From: an uncultured Nostoc sp.
Lineage (GTDB): Bacteria > Cyanobacteriota > Cyanobacteriia > Cyanobacteriales > Nostocaceae
Assembly: GCF_937863485.1 (NCBI RefSeq)
Contig: NZ_CALMFY010000166.1
Coordinates: 36,329-100,328 of the forward strand
DNA length: 64,000 nucleotides
Direction of reading: 5' to 3'
This document shows positions 34,514 through 43,312 of the stretch, piece after piece. The translations under genes and the position numbers were made by a program. The stretch's first letter is position 1. Each line of letters starts with the position of its first letter. The notes beneath the pieces were generated by a model. It did no database searches and was not told the origin of the DNA. It saw only the letters and a list, made by a program, of their open reading frames with translations.

Positions 34514-35230
34514 ATGAGCAGCAATTTAGCAACCAAATTACGTGTAGGCACTAAGAAAGCCCACACAATGGCAGAAAATGTAGGTTTTGTCAAGTGCTTT
34601 TTAAGAGGAGTAGTCGAGAAAAACTCTTACCGAAAACTAGTTGCTAACTTCTACTTCGTCTACTCAGCGATGGAAGAGGAAATGGAAAAGCATAGCCAGC
34701 ACCCAATTGTTTCTAAAATTAACTTTCCCCAGCTAAACCGTAAGTATACTCTAGAGCAAGACCTGGGTTATTACTTCGGTGCTAACTGGAGAGAGCAAAT
34801 CAAACTATCTCCCGCAGGTGAAGCTTATGTAAAGCGCATCCGAGAAATATCTGCCACAGAACCGGAACTGTTAATCGCTCATTCATATACTCGTTACTTG
34901 GGTGACTTATCTGGGGGACAAATTCTCAAAAATATTGCTGTAACGGCGATGAATTTGTCTGATGGGCAAGGAACAGCCTTTTATGAGTTTCCAGAGATTC
35001 CTGATGAGAAGGCATTCAAAGCGAAATATCGTCAAACTTTGGACGAATTACCCCTTGATGATGCTACAACCGATCGCATCGTTGATGAAGCTAACGCTGC
35101 CTTTGGCACGAACATGAATATGTTTCAAGAATTGGAAGGCAATTTGATCAAAGCGATCGGTGTGATGCTGTACAACAGCCTTACACGGCGTCGTACACGC
35201 GGTAGTACTGAACTTGTCACCGCTAAGTAA
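34514..35230 (+). CDS. heme oxygenase (biliverdin-producing)
   Basis: A 238-residue ferredoxin-dependent heme oxygenase that opens heme to biliverdin IX-alpha, CO and iron, the first step toward phycobilins and phytochrome chromophore. The proximal heme ligand is His17 in KKAHTMAE, and the distal helix motif GDLSGGQ is at about residues 135-141. Length matches HO1 (about 240). A gap of 641 bases precedes it, so it has its own promoter. HO1 and HO2 cannot be told apart with certainty; the sequence looks like the constitutive HO1 form. Confidence 0.95.
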   Translation: MSSNLATKLRVGTKKAHTMAENVGFVKCFLRGVVEKNSYRKLVANFYFVYSAMEEEMEKHSQHPIVSKINFPQLNRKYTLEQDLGYYFGANWREQIKLSPAGEAYVKRIREISATEPELLIAHSYTRYLGDLSGGQILKNIAVTAMNLSDGQGTAFYEFPEIPDEKAFKAKYRQTLDELPLDDATTDRIVDEANAAFGTNMNMFQELEGNLIKAIGVMLYNSLTRRRTRGSTELVTAK

Positions 35231-35420
35231 ATTTTATTAAGTAAAATTTTGTAAATCTAGGGGTAACCTCTCTGGGTTCACCTGAATAAAATCAGGCGAT
35301 CGCGGGGATGTTGCCCCTACTGCTGTTTGTTAGTTAATTCTATCTACAGAATATATAAACACTGATTTCTAATCTAGTCAGCGATCAGGGAAAATATAAA
35401 CAGGCACAATTGATTAAATA

Positions 35421-36461
35421 ATGGCAACAAAAATTCCTGTCACAGTGATCACAGGCTTCTTAGGTAGTGGAAAAACCAGCCTAATTCGCCACCTGCTACA
35501 AAACAATCAAGGACGCCGGATTGCAGTTTTAGTCAATGAATTTGGCGAACTCGGAATTGATGGCGAATTGTTAAAATCCTGTCAAATTTGCCCGGAAGAT
35601 GCTGAGGGCGACAGTAATATCTTTGAATTAACCAACGGCTGCTTATGCTGCACTGTGCAGGAAGAGTTTTACCCGACGATGCAAGAGTTAATCAAGCGAC
35701 GAGATAGCATCGACTGCATTTTGATTGAAACCTCTGGTTTAGCCTTACCAAAACCGCTGATCAAGGCTTTTCGGTGGCAGGAAATTCGGAATGCGGCCAC
35801 TGTGGATGCCGTGATTACGGTAGTCGATTGTGCGGCGGTAGCAGCAGGGACATTTGCCAGTGATCCAGAGGCGATCGCAGCCCAGCGCCAAGCAGATGAT
35901 AGTCTAGAACACGAAACACCTTTGCAAGAACTGTTTGAAGACCAACTTGCTTGTGCAGACTTGGTGGTGTTAAATAAAATTGACTTGGTAGATGCCGAGA
36001 CAAAAGCTAGAGTTGAGGAATTGATTAAACAAGAGTTGCCCAGAGTGGTGAAGATTGTCGAGAGCGATTGTTCTCAACTTGATGCATCTATATTATTAGG
36101 ATTCCAAGCCGCAGTTGAAGACAACTTAGATTCTCGTCCCAGTCATCACGATACCGAAGAAGACCACAATCACGACGAAGAGATTACCTCAGCTAATTTA
36201 ATTTTGGATCGTACCTTTGACCCAGAAAAGCTGCAACTGCTGTTGCAAAGATTGGCACAACAACAAGAAATTTACCGGATTAAAGGCTTTGTGGCAGTGC
36301 CAAATAAATCCATGCGCCTAGTGATGCAGGGTGTGGGAACTCGATTTGATAAATTTTACGATCGCCCCTGGAAACCAGAAGAGGCCAGGCAAACCCGCTT
36401 AGTTTTCATCGGTCGTGATTTGAAATCCTCAGAAATCGAATCGCAGCTAGTAGCTTTATGA
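35421..36461 (+). CDS. CobW/COG0523 family metallochaperone GTPase
   Basis: A 346-residue G3E GTPase expected to deliver a metal (Zn or Co) to a client protein. Walker A is GFLGSGKT (residues 12-19), the metal-binding CxCC is C74-L-C76-C77, the G4 motif is NKID near residue 178, and a His/Asp-rich stretch (SHHDTEEDHNHDEE, about 238-252) may store metal. The C-terminal CobW_C domain (IYRIKGFVAVPN) is present. It is annotated in many cyanobacteria as cobalamin biosynthesis protein CobW, but the true client is unknown. The ABA4-like gene follows after 48 bases. Confidence 0.9.
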   Translation: MATKIPVTVITGFLGSGKTSLIRHLLQNNQGRRIAVLVNEFGELGIDGELLKSCQICPEDAEGDSNIFELTNGCLCCTVQEEFYPTMQELIKRRDSIDCILIETSGLALPKPLIKAFRWQEIRNAATVDAVITVVDCAAVAAGTFASDPEAIAAQRQADDSLEHETPLQELFEDQLACADLVVLNKIDLVDAETKARVEELIKQELPRVVKIVESDCSQLDASILLGFQAAVEDNLDSRPSHHDTEEDHNHDEEITSANLILDRTFDPEKLQLLLQRLAQQQEIYRIKGFVAVPNKSMRLVMQGVGTRFDKFYDRPWKPEEARQTRLVFIGRDLKSSEIESQLVAL

Positions 36462-36509
36462 GTACTTATAACTCCTAACTTAAATTCTCAATCCTCACTT
36501 TACAAAACT

Positions 36510-36989
36510 ATGACTATTTCTCAACTATTTAACGTTGCCAATCTTTTTGTGTTGCCTTTTTGGACATTGATGATTCTCTTGCCAAATTGGAAAGTGACAC
36601 GGTGGATAATGGAATCATATCTGCCTTTTGTGCTGTTAGCTGGAGCATATTTGTATTTGTTTATCAACAGCATTACGCCAGAAAATGCCCAAGCTTTATC
36701 GAATCCCCAATTAGCTGATATTGCGCGATTTTTTGCAAATGAAACAGCTGCTGCAACGGGTTGGATTCATTTTTTAACGATGGATTTATTCGTCGGTCGC
36801 TGGATTTATTGGGAAGGGCAAAAAACAGGTATTTGGACAATTCACTCCCTTGCACTGTGTTTCTTTGCTGGGCCTTTGGGATTACTATCTCACATCTTGA
36901 CTGGCTGGATTACTAAGACATTTTTCCCGAAGTTTCAGCAGAATGAAGCGGTGACGGTAGGAGAAAAAGCTGCATCATCTGGCACATAG
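36510..36989 (+). CDS. ABA4-like (DUF4281) membrane protein
   Basis: A 159-residue protein with four hydrophobic segments. The motif HFLTMDLFVGRWIYWEG at about residues 88-104 is the hallmark of the ABA4-like/DUF4281 family. Plant ABA4 is needed for neoxanthin formation; the cyanobacterial role is not established. It sits in the thylakoid or plasma membrane. It follows the CobW gene on the same strand and may be co-transcribed. A hairpin at 37030-37064 comes after the gene. Confidence 0.85.
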   Translation: MTISQLFNVANLFVLPFWTLMILLPNWKVTRWIMESYLPFVLLAGAYLYLFINSITPENAQALSNPQLADIARFFANETAAATGWIHFLTMDLFVGRWIYWEGQKTGIWTIHSLALCFFAGPLGLLSHILTGWITKTFFPKFQQNEAVTVGEKAASSGT

Positions 36990-37029
36990 TTATATTTATA
37001 TATAGTAATCATAAACTGTTTATGAAAAA

Positions 37030-37064
37030 GCAGATCCCCGACAACTTTTGCGAAGTCGGGGATC
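37030..37064. terminator. terminator-like hairpin after the ABA4-like gene
   Basis: Arms cagatccccgac and gtcggggatctg are exact inverted copies with an eleven-base loop. The same hairpin core (gatccccgac) ends the dynamin-J gene at 21230. No T run follows, so it may be a repeat used as a terminator. Confidence 0.65.
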
Positions 37065-37125
37065 TGTGGCTTGATAATTAGGGAATCAGTTTACTCTCAT
37101 TACCAATTATCTGATTTTAAAATTA

Positions 37126-37410
37126 TTAAGTGTTGTCATGTCTATAGTCGGCATCTAACCAACAGCGTGGTAGAACTTCACCTGAAGGGAAAATAAGATT
37201 TTCTTTTTTAAAAGTTTCAGGTTGCTGTTCTTCTTGACCTTCTTGGTCTTTTGCCTGAACAACATCACTATTAGGGTCAAGTAATTCCTGAATTTCAAGA
37301 ATTTTTACCAATTCTCCACTATCTTTGACTTGTAAAAGCATAGAAATTGCCTCAATGAGTTTGCATGAAAGTCCAAAACGAGTCTGAAGATAAACTTGCT
37401 CAGATATCAA
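37126..37410 (-). CDS. hypothetical protein, start uncertain
   Basis: A 94-residue frame that I do not recognise. The N-terminal half is helical (YLQTRFGLSCKLIEAISMLL, then VKILEIQELLDP), followed by an acidic Gln/Glu linker (KDQEGQEEQQPE) and a conserved-looking end FPSGEVLPRCWLDADYRHD. The only starts before it are TTG at 37410 with no ribosome site, or an internal ATG 23 codons in. The in-frame stop at about 37441 rules out a much longer protein. It may be a real gene with a weak start or a 5'-truncated one. Confidence 0.5.
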   Translation of the reverse strand: MISEQVYLQTRFGLSCKLIEAISMLLQVKDSGELVKILEIQELLDPNSDVVQAKDQEGQEEQQPETFKKENLIFPSGEVLPRCWLDADYRHDNT

Positions 37411-37622
37411 CTGATTTAGAACACTGACATTCCTTAATTGTTAAAGGAAATTTTCCCACATACATATAAACTATCCGAAATTCATCTATATGTATTTGTA
37501 GTTTTTACTGTGATAAAATTTACATAACAAATAAATCCCCAATTCAGCATCTCAATTTTAAACTGAATAAGGGAATGCTGAGCGATAAAATTATATAATT
37601 AAAATAATCTTAGTTTTAGCGA

Positions 37623-37931
37623 TTAGATTTCGCGTTGATATTTTTCTAGAATATCTACTAAGGTGACCTGGGATTGCAGTGGTAGTAAATCGATTAAAGG
37701 AAGTTCGCTTTTACCTCCACCAATTTTTACTGGAATTGATTTCAAGACTTTTATAACTTGGTCTTCATTTACATTGTTGGAAGTAATTAAGGGATACAAC
37801 TGTTCAGCAACAAGGGTATGCAGTTTGGCATTAGATAAATAAAGATGCCATTTGGCAATGTCTATGTAGACGTTTTCGCCAATTTCAGCTGCTAGGGCTT
37901 CTAGTAGTTCTGTGGTGTTAGTCTTAGCCAT
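37623..37931 (-). CDS. DUF3181 family protein
   Basis: A 102-residue soluble protein matching the cyanobacteria-specific DUF3181: TELLEALAAEIGENVYIDIAKWHLYL at residues 7-32, a central helix, and a C-terminal LPLIDLLPLQSQVTLVDILE segment. The role is unknown. It is one of a run of small leftward genes here, with gaps large enough for its own promoter. Confidence 0.8.
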   Translation of the reverse strand: MAKTNTTELLEALAAEIGENVYIDIAKWHLYLSNAKLHTLVAEQLYPLITSNNVNEDQVIKVLKSIPVKIGGGKSELPLIDLLPLQSQVTLVDILEKYQREI

Positions 37932-38050
37932 AAAAATAACCCTACATTCAAAAAGAGCGCGAAATCTCAGGCTTTTTTACATTATCGCTCCATTAACAGG
38001 CTAATCCTACTACCACAGGTTACAATCGCCCCAGCATCAGCAATCCGTCT

Positions 38051-38305
38051 TCAGATGGATTTAGATGGATCACTGTAGTTAGCGATCGCAGCAATATAAA
38101 TTAGATGTACTAACAATATTCCTGTCCAAGTTAAAGTCACCCCAGGCAGCCACTCCCAGGTAGTGGCTTTCAAGATGTGGAAAAACCACAAGCCAGAATT
38201 AATACTAGCAGCGATCGCCACATGGATGGCAAAATTCATCCGGTCATCTATCTTGCGGTAATCAGGGTCTTTGCGATCGGGTTCGCGAGGCCAACGAGGA
38301 GGCAT
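38051..38305 (-). CDS. small 2TM-type membrane protein
   Basis: An 84-residue protein with a charged Pro/Arg/Asp N-terminus (PPRWPREPDRKDPDYRKIDD) and two hydrophobic segments (about residues 27-48 and 54-75: HVAIAASINSGLWFFHIL and GVTLTWTGILLVHLIYIAA). This layout is the 2TM domain seen in bacterial small membrane proteins and histidine-kinase N-termini. The cytoplasmic N-terminus is likely. The function is unknown. It is divergent from the Uma2 gene. Confidence 0.75.
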   Translation of the reverse strand: MPPRWPREPDRKDPDYRKIDDRMNFAIHVAIAASINSGLWFFHILKATTWEWLPGVTLTWTGILLVHLIYIAAIANYSDPSKSI

Positions 38306-38428
38306 AAATATTTGTTACAAATTTAAATACACTTACTCATTCTAAGGTATTTGGGGCAACGGTTGCTATTAGACCTCTAGAACCAGTGATAATCTAATTA
38401 AAAGTCAAGAGCAGATGGGTTAAATCCT

Positions 38429-39100
38429 ATGACTATCTTTGAGCAAATAGATCCCGATCTCCTTTATCCAGATAGCGACGGGAAACCAATGGCAGACAAT
38501 ACAGAGCAATATCGTTGGATTGTCCTGATTAAGGAGAATTTAGAGATTCTGTTTGCTAATAATGACAATGTTTTGATTGCGGGAGATTTGCTCTGGTATC
38601 CCGTCCGTTCTCGGCTGATTGCACCGACTGCACCTGACGTGATGGTTGCCTTAGGTAGACCAAAGCAAAAACGTCGTTCCTATCGTCAGTGGCAAGAAGA
38701 CAATATTCCACCGCAAGTAGTCTTTGAGATTCTCTCTTATAGTAATGATACCAAAGAGATGGATCGCAAGCTAGAGTTTTACGATACCTATGGTGTTGAA
38801 GAATACTATTTATATGACCCTGAAAGTTTTCAACTAGATGGCTGGTTGCGGCAAAACAACCATTTGAATAAGCTATGGCAAATGGATGATTGGTTCAGCC
38901 CCCGCTTGGGAATTAGATTTCAAACTGGGCAAGGAGAGTTAATAATTTACCGTCCAGATGGACAGAGATTTTTGAATTCGCTGGAACTCAATCAACGGGC
39001 AGAACAGGCTGAGTTATTGGTAGAGCAAGAACGTCAACGGGCAGAACAATTGGCAGCATATTTACGTAGTCTCGGTATTGACCCTGATAACCTCCCATAA
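38429..39100 (+). CDS. Uma2 family endonuclease with coiled-coil tail
   Basis: A 223-residue Uma2-type restriction-enzyme-like nuclease (PD-(D/E)xK fold). Core: APDVMVALG (catalytic Asp, residue about 71), then VVFEILSYSND (the Glu-containing strand; the usual Lys position reads Ser here), FYDTYGVEEYYLYDP and an LDGWL strand. The tail from about 185 is a Gln/Glu/Arg coiled coil (RAEQAELLVEQERQRAEQL). Uma2 genes occur in dozens of copies in Nostoc; targets are unknown. The Lys-to-Ser change makes catalysis uncertain, but this subtype is common. Confidence 0.85.
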   Translation: MTIFEQIDPDLLYPDSDGKPMADNTEQYRWIVLIKENLEILFANNDNVLIAGDLLWYPVRSRLIAPTAPDVMVALGRPKQKRRSYRQWQEDNIPPQVVFEILSYSNDTKEMDRKLEFYDTYGVEEYYLYDPESFQLDGWLRQNNHLNKLWQMDDWFSPRLGIRFQTGQGELIIYRPDGQRFLNSLELNQRAEQAELLVEQERQRAEQLAAYLRSLGIDPDNLP

Positions 39101-39163
39101 CTGAACTGTGGATTATTGTGAAACAATATCAAAGATTTTTTTCAAAGTAAAATGCGCCCTTAT

Positions 39164-39673
39164 CTAATGCTCTTGCAGGAAATAATCTCCTGATTTCCCG
39201 CCACTCTTACTGATTAAACGAATCGATTCAATTTGAATCGACTTTTCTAGGGCTTTTGCCATATCGTATAAAGTCAGGGCAGCCACAGAAACGGCAGTTA
39301 AGGCTTCCATCTCTACACCAGTTTCAGCTTTGGTTTTGACTGTGGCTTGAATTTGATAACCAGGTAGTTGCGGATCGGGTATAATTTCAACTGCGATTTT
39401 TTGCAAAGGCAACGGATGACACAGAGGAATTAAAGTGGCTGTTTGCTTGCCTGCCATAATCCCAGCCAATCTTGCAGTCGCTAACACATCTCCTTTTGGC
39501 ACATTTCCGGCTTGAATGGCAGCGAAGGTTGCAGGCAGCATCCGCACATTGGCAGCGGCTACTGCTTGGCGGACGGTGAGTGCTTTGTCAGACACATCCA
39601 CCATCTGTGCCTGTCCTTGGCGATCTAGATGGGTTAAGTTGGCAAAATTAGATGGAGAATTATCTTGCATCAT
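39164..39673 (-). CDS. moaC: cyclic pyranopterin monophosphate synthase
   Basis: A 169-residue MoaC, which completes the conversion of GTP to cyclic pyranopterin monophosphate in molybdenum cofactor synthesis. The family signature is visible as [16 protein letters not shown] near residue 24, [19 protein letters not shown] (about 60-78), the active-site IPLCHPLPL, and the end [22 protein letters not shown] in its typical parts. Length is usual. It is a single gene here, transcribed away from tRNA-Arg, 34 bases apart. Needed for nitrate reductase and other Mo enzymes. Confidence 0.95.
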   Translation of the reverse strand: MMQDNSPSNFANLTHLDRQGQAQMVDVSDKALTVRQAVAAANVRMLPATFAAIQAGNVPKGDVLATARLAGIMAGKQTATLIPLCHPLPLQKIAVEIIPDPQLPGYQIQATVKTKAETGVEMEALTAVSVAALTLYDMAKALEKSIQIESIRLISKSGGKSGDYFLQEH

Positions 39674-39707
39674 TTAATTAGAACGTGTTAATATAGATTG
39701 TCGGTGA

Positions 39708-39781
39708 GGGCGTGTAGCTCAGTGGACTAGAGCACGTGGCTACGGACCACGGTGTCGGGGGTTCGAATCCCTCCTCGCCCG
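39708..39781 (+). tRNA. tRNA-Arg (ACG)
   Basis: A 74-base cloverleaf: acceptor gggcgtg/ctcgccc, D-stem gctc/gagc, anticodon arm cgtgg-ctACGga-ccacg, T-arm ggggg-ttcgaat-ccctc. The anticodon is ACG, read as ICG for CGN arginine codons. CCA is not encoded. One U-U mismatch at acceptor position 6-67 is present; I recall the same region being irregular in plastid and cyanobacterial tRNA-Arg(ACG), so it is not taken as decay. Confidence 0.95.
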
Positions 39782-39804
39782 TTTTTCAAAGTTAAGAGTT
39801 GAAA

Positions 39805-39840
39805 GTTAGGAGTGAGGAATTAAAGTTCCTCACTCCTAAC
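39805..39840. terminator. 15-bp hairpin overlapping the end of the MFS gene
   Basis: Arms gttaggagtgaggaa (39805-39819) and ttcctcactcctaac (39826-39840) are perfect inverted copies. The right arm encodes the last residues of the MFS protein, and the loop contains its stop codon. It may terminate the MFS mRNA and the tRNA-Arg transcript that converge here. Confidence 0.6.
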
Positions 39841-41073
39841 TTTTAAGTTGTTCAAGGCGTAGGCATCTGGAGCTAAACCTAGTGCAAAGCGCAGAGAGTT
39901 GGATAAGTTTTTGCTCGACTGGGTGAGGAAAAGGACAAGTGCAACAGAAGTGCTCGCAGCACCGTAGCCAAACATATCGCGGTAGCCTACCTGTTCAGCG
40001 ATGATACCCAGAAGAGGAGCAGCGATCGCAATTCCCAGGTCAAGTCCAGCTATGCATAGAGCAAAAATTTGCCCCCGTTCTTGCGGCAGTGAGCGGTCTG
40101 CCATCATCGTGATCATCATGGAGATCAGTGTACCACCACCAGCACCTTCAGCGATCGCAGCCAGTAAGAAAAAGATTACGCTGTGAGCCTGCCACAGCAG
40201 TATTAAGGCCAAAACGTAGCAAAAAATACCAAAGGTAATAAACAAACCACGACCGAAGCGATCGCTTGCCTTACCAGCAAACACTCTGATACTAAAACTA
40301 GAAATTGCCGAAGCTGTAAAAAACAGTCCGCCATTGAAGTCCACATTAGTGGATTTGAGGAATAACGACACAAAAGTGTGTACAGCACCGAGGGACAAAC
40401 CAACCAACAACATAACTATCGTTGGAACTTTTACCCGTGGACTGCTCAAAATTTGCCAAAAGTTGCGATCGTTTCCCTCTGTTTGCTGTTGTGTCTGCAC
40501 TGGCGGATTCGTGACTTGTACAATCCCTAAGAGAGCGACAAAACCCAATTCGGCACAGAAGAGAAATAATATCCCGTAACCACTTGTAGCTTCCAAATAC
40601 CCACCCAAGGCAGGGCCAATTGCTAAACCAAGGGGAGTTGCTAGGGTCATGTAACCAATGATTTCACCACGAGTTTCGCCGGGAGCTAAATCAGCGATTA
40701 ACGCACTGTAGCCAGTGGTAAAAGCAGCAACACTAATGCCGTGAAAAATCCGCACCAGGATCAACAGTGGAATTGATTGGGTTGCCAAGTAACCAAAGGG
40801 TGCGATCGCAGCTACTATCGTACCAATCAACAAGACAATTTTTCGACCATCTTTATCGGCTAACCGTCCCAGCATCGGGCGAGATAGCAATAACCCAATG
40901 GCGAAACTGCCCATCACAATCCCAATTTCTTGTTTGCTTGCGCCCACATCATCGATGTAAAGCGGTAGAGTTGGTAAGAGCGAAGATATGCTCGACCAGA
41001 ATAATAAACCTGCTGTAAATAAAATCAGCAGGTTGCGCCGTAGTCCAGCGTCAAAGGTATTAAATGCTTTCAA
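39820..41073 (-). CDS. MFS transporter
   Basis: A 417-residue major facilitator with twelve predicted membrane segments. The motif A loop between segments 2 and 3 reads GRLADKDGRK, and the second-half equivalent is GKASDRFGRG; motif C-like glycine residues are in PLGLAIGPALGGYLEA, which points to an antiporter-type drug or metabolite exporter. Substrate unknown. The C-terminal tail (KVRSEEL) is encoded by a dispersed repeat. It is a single gene convergent with tRNA-Arg. Confidence 0.88.
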   Translation of the reverse strand: MKAFNTFDAGLRRNLLILFTAGLLFWSSISSLLPTLPLYIDDVGASKQEIGIVMGSFAIGLLLSRPMLGRLADKDGRKIVLLIGTIVAAIAPFGYLATQSIPLLILVRIFHGISVAAFTTGYSALIADLAPGETRGEIIGYMTLATPLGLAIGPALGGYLEATSGYGILFLFCAELGFVALLGIVQVTNPPVQTQQQTEGNDRNFWQILSSPRVKVPTIVMLLVGLSLGAVHTFVSLFLKSTNVDFNGGLFFTASAISSFSIRVFAGKASDRFGRGLFITFGIFCYVLALILLWQAHSVIFFLLAAIAEGAGGGTLISMMITMMADRSLPQERGQIFALCIAGLDLGIAIAAPLLGIIAEQVGYRDMFGYGAASTSVALVLFLTQSSKNLSNSLRFALGLAPDAYALNNLKVRSEEL

Positions 41074-41570
41074 AGTAGATGCAATTTAATGAATTTTTTG
41101 TCAATAGTTAGGAGTTATATCAATTCTGTGTGAAGATGCGCTAAACCATATTTAAGTGCAAGAAAGAAAAACGTAGACGCAAAGGACGCATAGACACAAA
41201 GGGGCTGACCGCAGGGTAGGACACAAAGAAAGAAAGAAAGAAGTTAAAAGGGTTTGGCGCAGCCTCACAAAGAAATGGTATTAGGAGTTAGGAGTCAAGA
41301 GTAAACCAATATTTACTCTTGACTGTTTACTTATGCCCAATGTCCAATGTCCAATGCCCCATAACTCAATGGCACTAAGATAAGTCCAAAGTCTTGTTTT
41401 GCCTCGTTAAGAGCCTGGACGGCTGGGAAACTATTTTGGGAGGCTCCGCCTCCTCTTTCTTGACCAGAGGCAGAGCCTCTTGGAACTTGTTCCCAGTCTT
41501 AAGACTGGGAACAAGGTTACACAAGCCTTTCGGCTTTTCTTAGTGCCATTCCACCATAACTATTGTTACC
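41074..41570. other. 497-base gap filled with dispersed repeats
   Basis: No gene. It contains a probable MITE at about 41116-41283 (ends atatcaattctgtg and agaaatggtatta), AAAG tetranucleotide repeats, a hairpin 41293-41324 (agtcaagagtaaa/tttactcttgact), a ggaggctccgcctcc copy near 41440, and a perfect 30-base palindrome at 41486-41515 whose half is cttgttcccagtctt. The last is related to the ends of the element at 18600. Confidence 0.65.
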
Positions 41571-42584
41571 TTAGTCAATATTTTTTGCTACTACCTCTCG
41601 CACGCGATAGATAGGCCTTCCTTGGGATTCATGGTATGTACGCATGAGCAATTCTGCCAAAAGACCGAAGCAAAACAACTGCACTCCAGTTACTAACAAA
41701 AGAACTGCCAAAATCAGCAAAGGGCGATTGCCAATGTCCTCATGGAAAGCAAATTTGACGAACGTCAAGTGAATTCCGATCCCTGTCCCCGAAACCATTG
41801 AAATCAAGCCCAATAGCCCAAAAACGTGCATCGGGCGGGTAAGGAATCTTTTCATAAACAGAATGGTTAACAAATCCATCAACACCCGGAATGTCCGCCA
41901 AATCCCATATTTACTCCGACCAAAGCGACGGGCGTGATGACGCACTGGTATTTCAGTAATTCTAGCTCCTTCAATGTACGCCAGGGCAGGTAAAAATCGG
42001 TGTAGTTCCCCGTAGAGATTCATATCTGCCAACAGTTCTGCCCGATAGGCTTTCAGCGAGCAGCCATAGTCATGAATATTCACGCTGGTGGTGCGACGAA
42101 TTAGCCAATTGGCAATTTTGGAAGGAAGTAACCGATTTACAGCACCATCTTGGCGTTTTTGTCGCCAACCACTCACCAAATCGTAACCTTCGGCCAGCTT
42201 TGCTAATAACATCGGGATATCAGCTGGGTCATTCTGGAGGTCAGCATCTAAAGTGACGATCGCTTTACCTACAGCATAATAAAACCCAGCAGCCATAGCC
42301 GCAGTTTGACCGTAGTTGCGACGCAAAATCACCGCTTTTAAATCAGTGCGGATTTGCGCCTGTTTTTTGAGAAACTCCCCGGAACCATCTGTAGAACCAT
42401 CATCCACACAAATTATTTCATAATTTATCTGACTAGAGGATAAAGTAGATGCGATCGCTTCTAGTAAAAGCGGCAAACTTTCCACTTCGTCATGTATCGG
42501 CACCACCACCGAAACATCTGGGACAATTGCTGAAATCACCCCATTTTCCTGACTCAACTTTTGCTCAACCAACCCACTCCTCAT
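41571..42584 (-). CDS. GT2 family membrane glycosyltransferase (GtrB/DPM1-like)
   Basis: A 337-residue polyprenyl-phosphate-type glycosyltransferase. The GT-A domain starts DVSVVVPIHDEVESLPLLL, with ICVDDGSTDGSGEF and the DxD motif in LDADLQNDPADI, and ends with an acceptor motif HHARRFGRSKYG. Two C-terminal membrane segments (VFGLLGLISMVSGTGIGI and LLILAVLLLVTGVQLFCFGL) follow at about 255-310. It would load a sugar onto undecaprenyl phosphate. The gene overlaps the upstream NlpC/P60 gene by four bases (ATGA), so translation is coupled and a shared cell-envelope role is likely. Confidence 0.88.
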   Translation of the reverse strand: MRSGLVEQKLSQENGVISAIVPDVSVVVPIHDEVESLPLLLEAIASTLSSSQINYEIICVDDGSTDGSGEFLKKQAQIRTDLKAVILRRNYGQTAAMAAGFYYAVGKAIVTLDADLQNDPADIPMLLAKLAEGYDLVSGWRQKRQDGAVNRLLPSKIANWLIRRTTSVNIHDYGCSLKAYRAELLADMNLYGELHRFLPALAYIEGARITEIPVRHHARRFGRSKYGIWRTFRVLMDLLTILFMKRFLTRPMHVFGLLGLISMVSGTGIGIHLTFVKFAFHEDIGNRPLLILAVLLLVTGVQLFCFGLLAELLMRTYHESQGRPIYRVREVVAKNID

Positions 42585-43303
42585 ATACCTGTGCGTCCTG
42601 TGCGTCTCTGTGGTTCGTAACTCTTGATAACTCTACCAGCACCTCGCAGCTGCTGATAGTAGGACTGACTAATCGCATCTCCCTGTTCCGAGAGAATATC
42701 AATCCCAATCCCATCCCGTCCCTGCTCTTTCCCAGAACTATGGATGTAATAACCATCCGCCAAATAAAGTCCGACATGAGTTGCTTTTTGACTAGTTCCA
42801 AAAAATACTAGATCCCCGGCTGCTAATTCTGCAATAGTAATTGGTTGAGTGAATCCTTCCTGTTGATAAGCATCTCTGGGTAACCAAATGCTCACCGAAG
42901 CAAATGCCGCCTGGATCAATCCAGAACAGTCATAATTTGGTGCTACTGTACCACCCCAAAGGTAATAATTGGATTGTTGCATCGCTTTTTGAGTAAAGGC
43001 GATCACCTTTGCTAGGAGTTTTTTAATTTCAGATTCAGAAAATGTTGCAGCCTGATAAGGTACAGTAGCAGATTGTAATGAATCAAAATCTGAAAGGGAT
43101 ACCCATCCCGGATAGTCATCTTCACACAAATACAGCTCAACCGCTGAATTTTGATAATTTGATGTTACCCACAAATGTCGCCCAGATGCGGCTTGAGTTG
43201 CCAAGCGTGTACATTCAGGAGAATCATATAAGTTCAGGTTAGCGAGACACTGATATTCCCCTGATTTTGGATTTGGGATTTTGGATTTTAGATTAAAGGA
43301 CAT
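42581..43303 (-). CDS. NlpC/P60 (C40) gamma-D-glutamyl-diamino-acid endopeptidase, AvPCP type
   Basis: A 240-residue cell-wall peptidase that cuts peptidoglycan stem peptides. An N-terminal SH3b-like domain (about 10-85) is followed by the NlpC/P60 domain. From the ATG at 43303, the catalytic residues fall at Cys126 (YDCSGL), His176 (THVGLY) and His188 (YYIHSSG), which agrees with the residue numbers I recall for the Anabaena AvPCP structure, and this supports the start. No signal peptide is seen. It is coupled to a glycosyltransferase gene and divergent from a serine hydrolase with only nine bases between the two starts. Confidence 0.92.
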   Translation of the reverse strand: MSFNLKSKIPNPKSGEYQCLANLNLYDSPECTRLATQAASGRHLWVTSNYQNSAVELYLCEDDYPGWVSLSDFDSLQSATVPYQAATFSESEIKKLLAKVIAFTQKAMQQSNYYLWGGTVAPNYDCSGLIQAAFASVSIWLPRDAYQQEGFTQPITIAELAAGDLVFFGTSQKATHVGLYLADGYYIHSSGKEQGRDGIGIDILSEQGDAISQSYYQQLRGAGRVIKSYEPQRRTGRTGI

Positions 43304-43312
43304 TATTCGAGA

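Noticed and set aside
39708-39781. tRNA-Arg as a pseudogene because of an acceptor U-U mismatch
   Set aside because: All other arms are perfect, and I recall related tRNA-Arg(ACG) genes with irregular pairing at this site.
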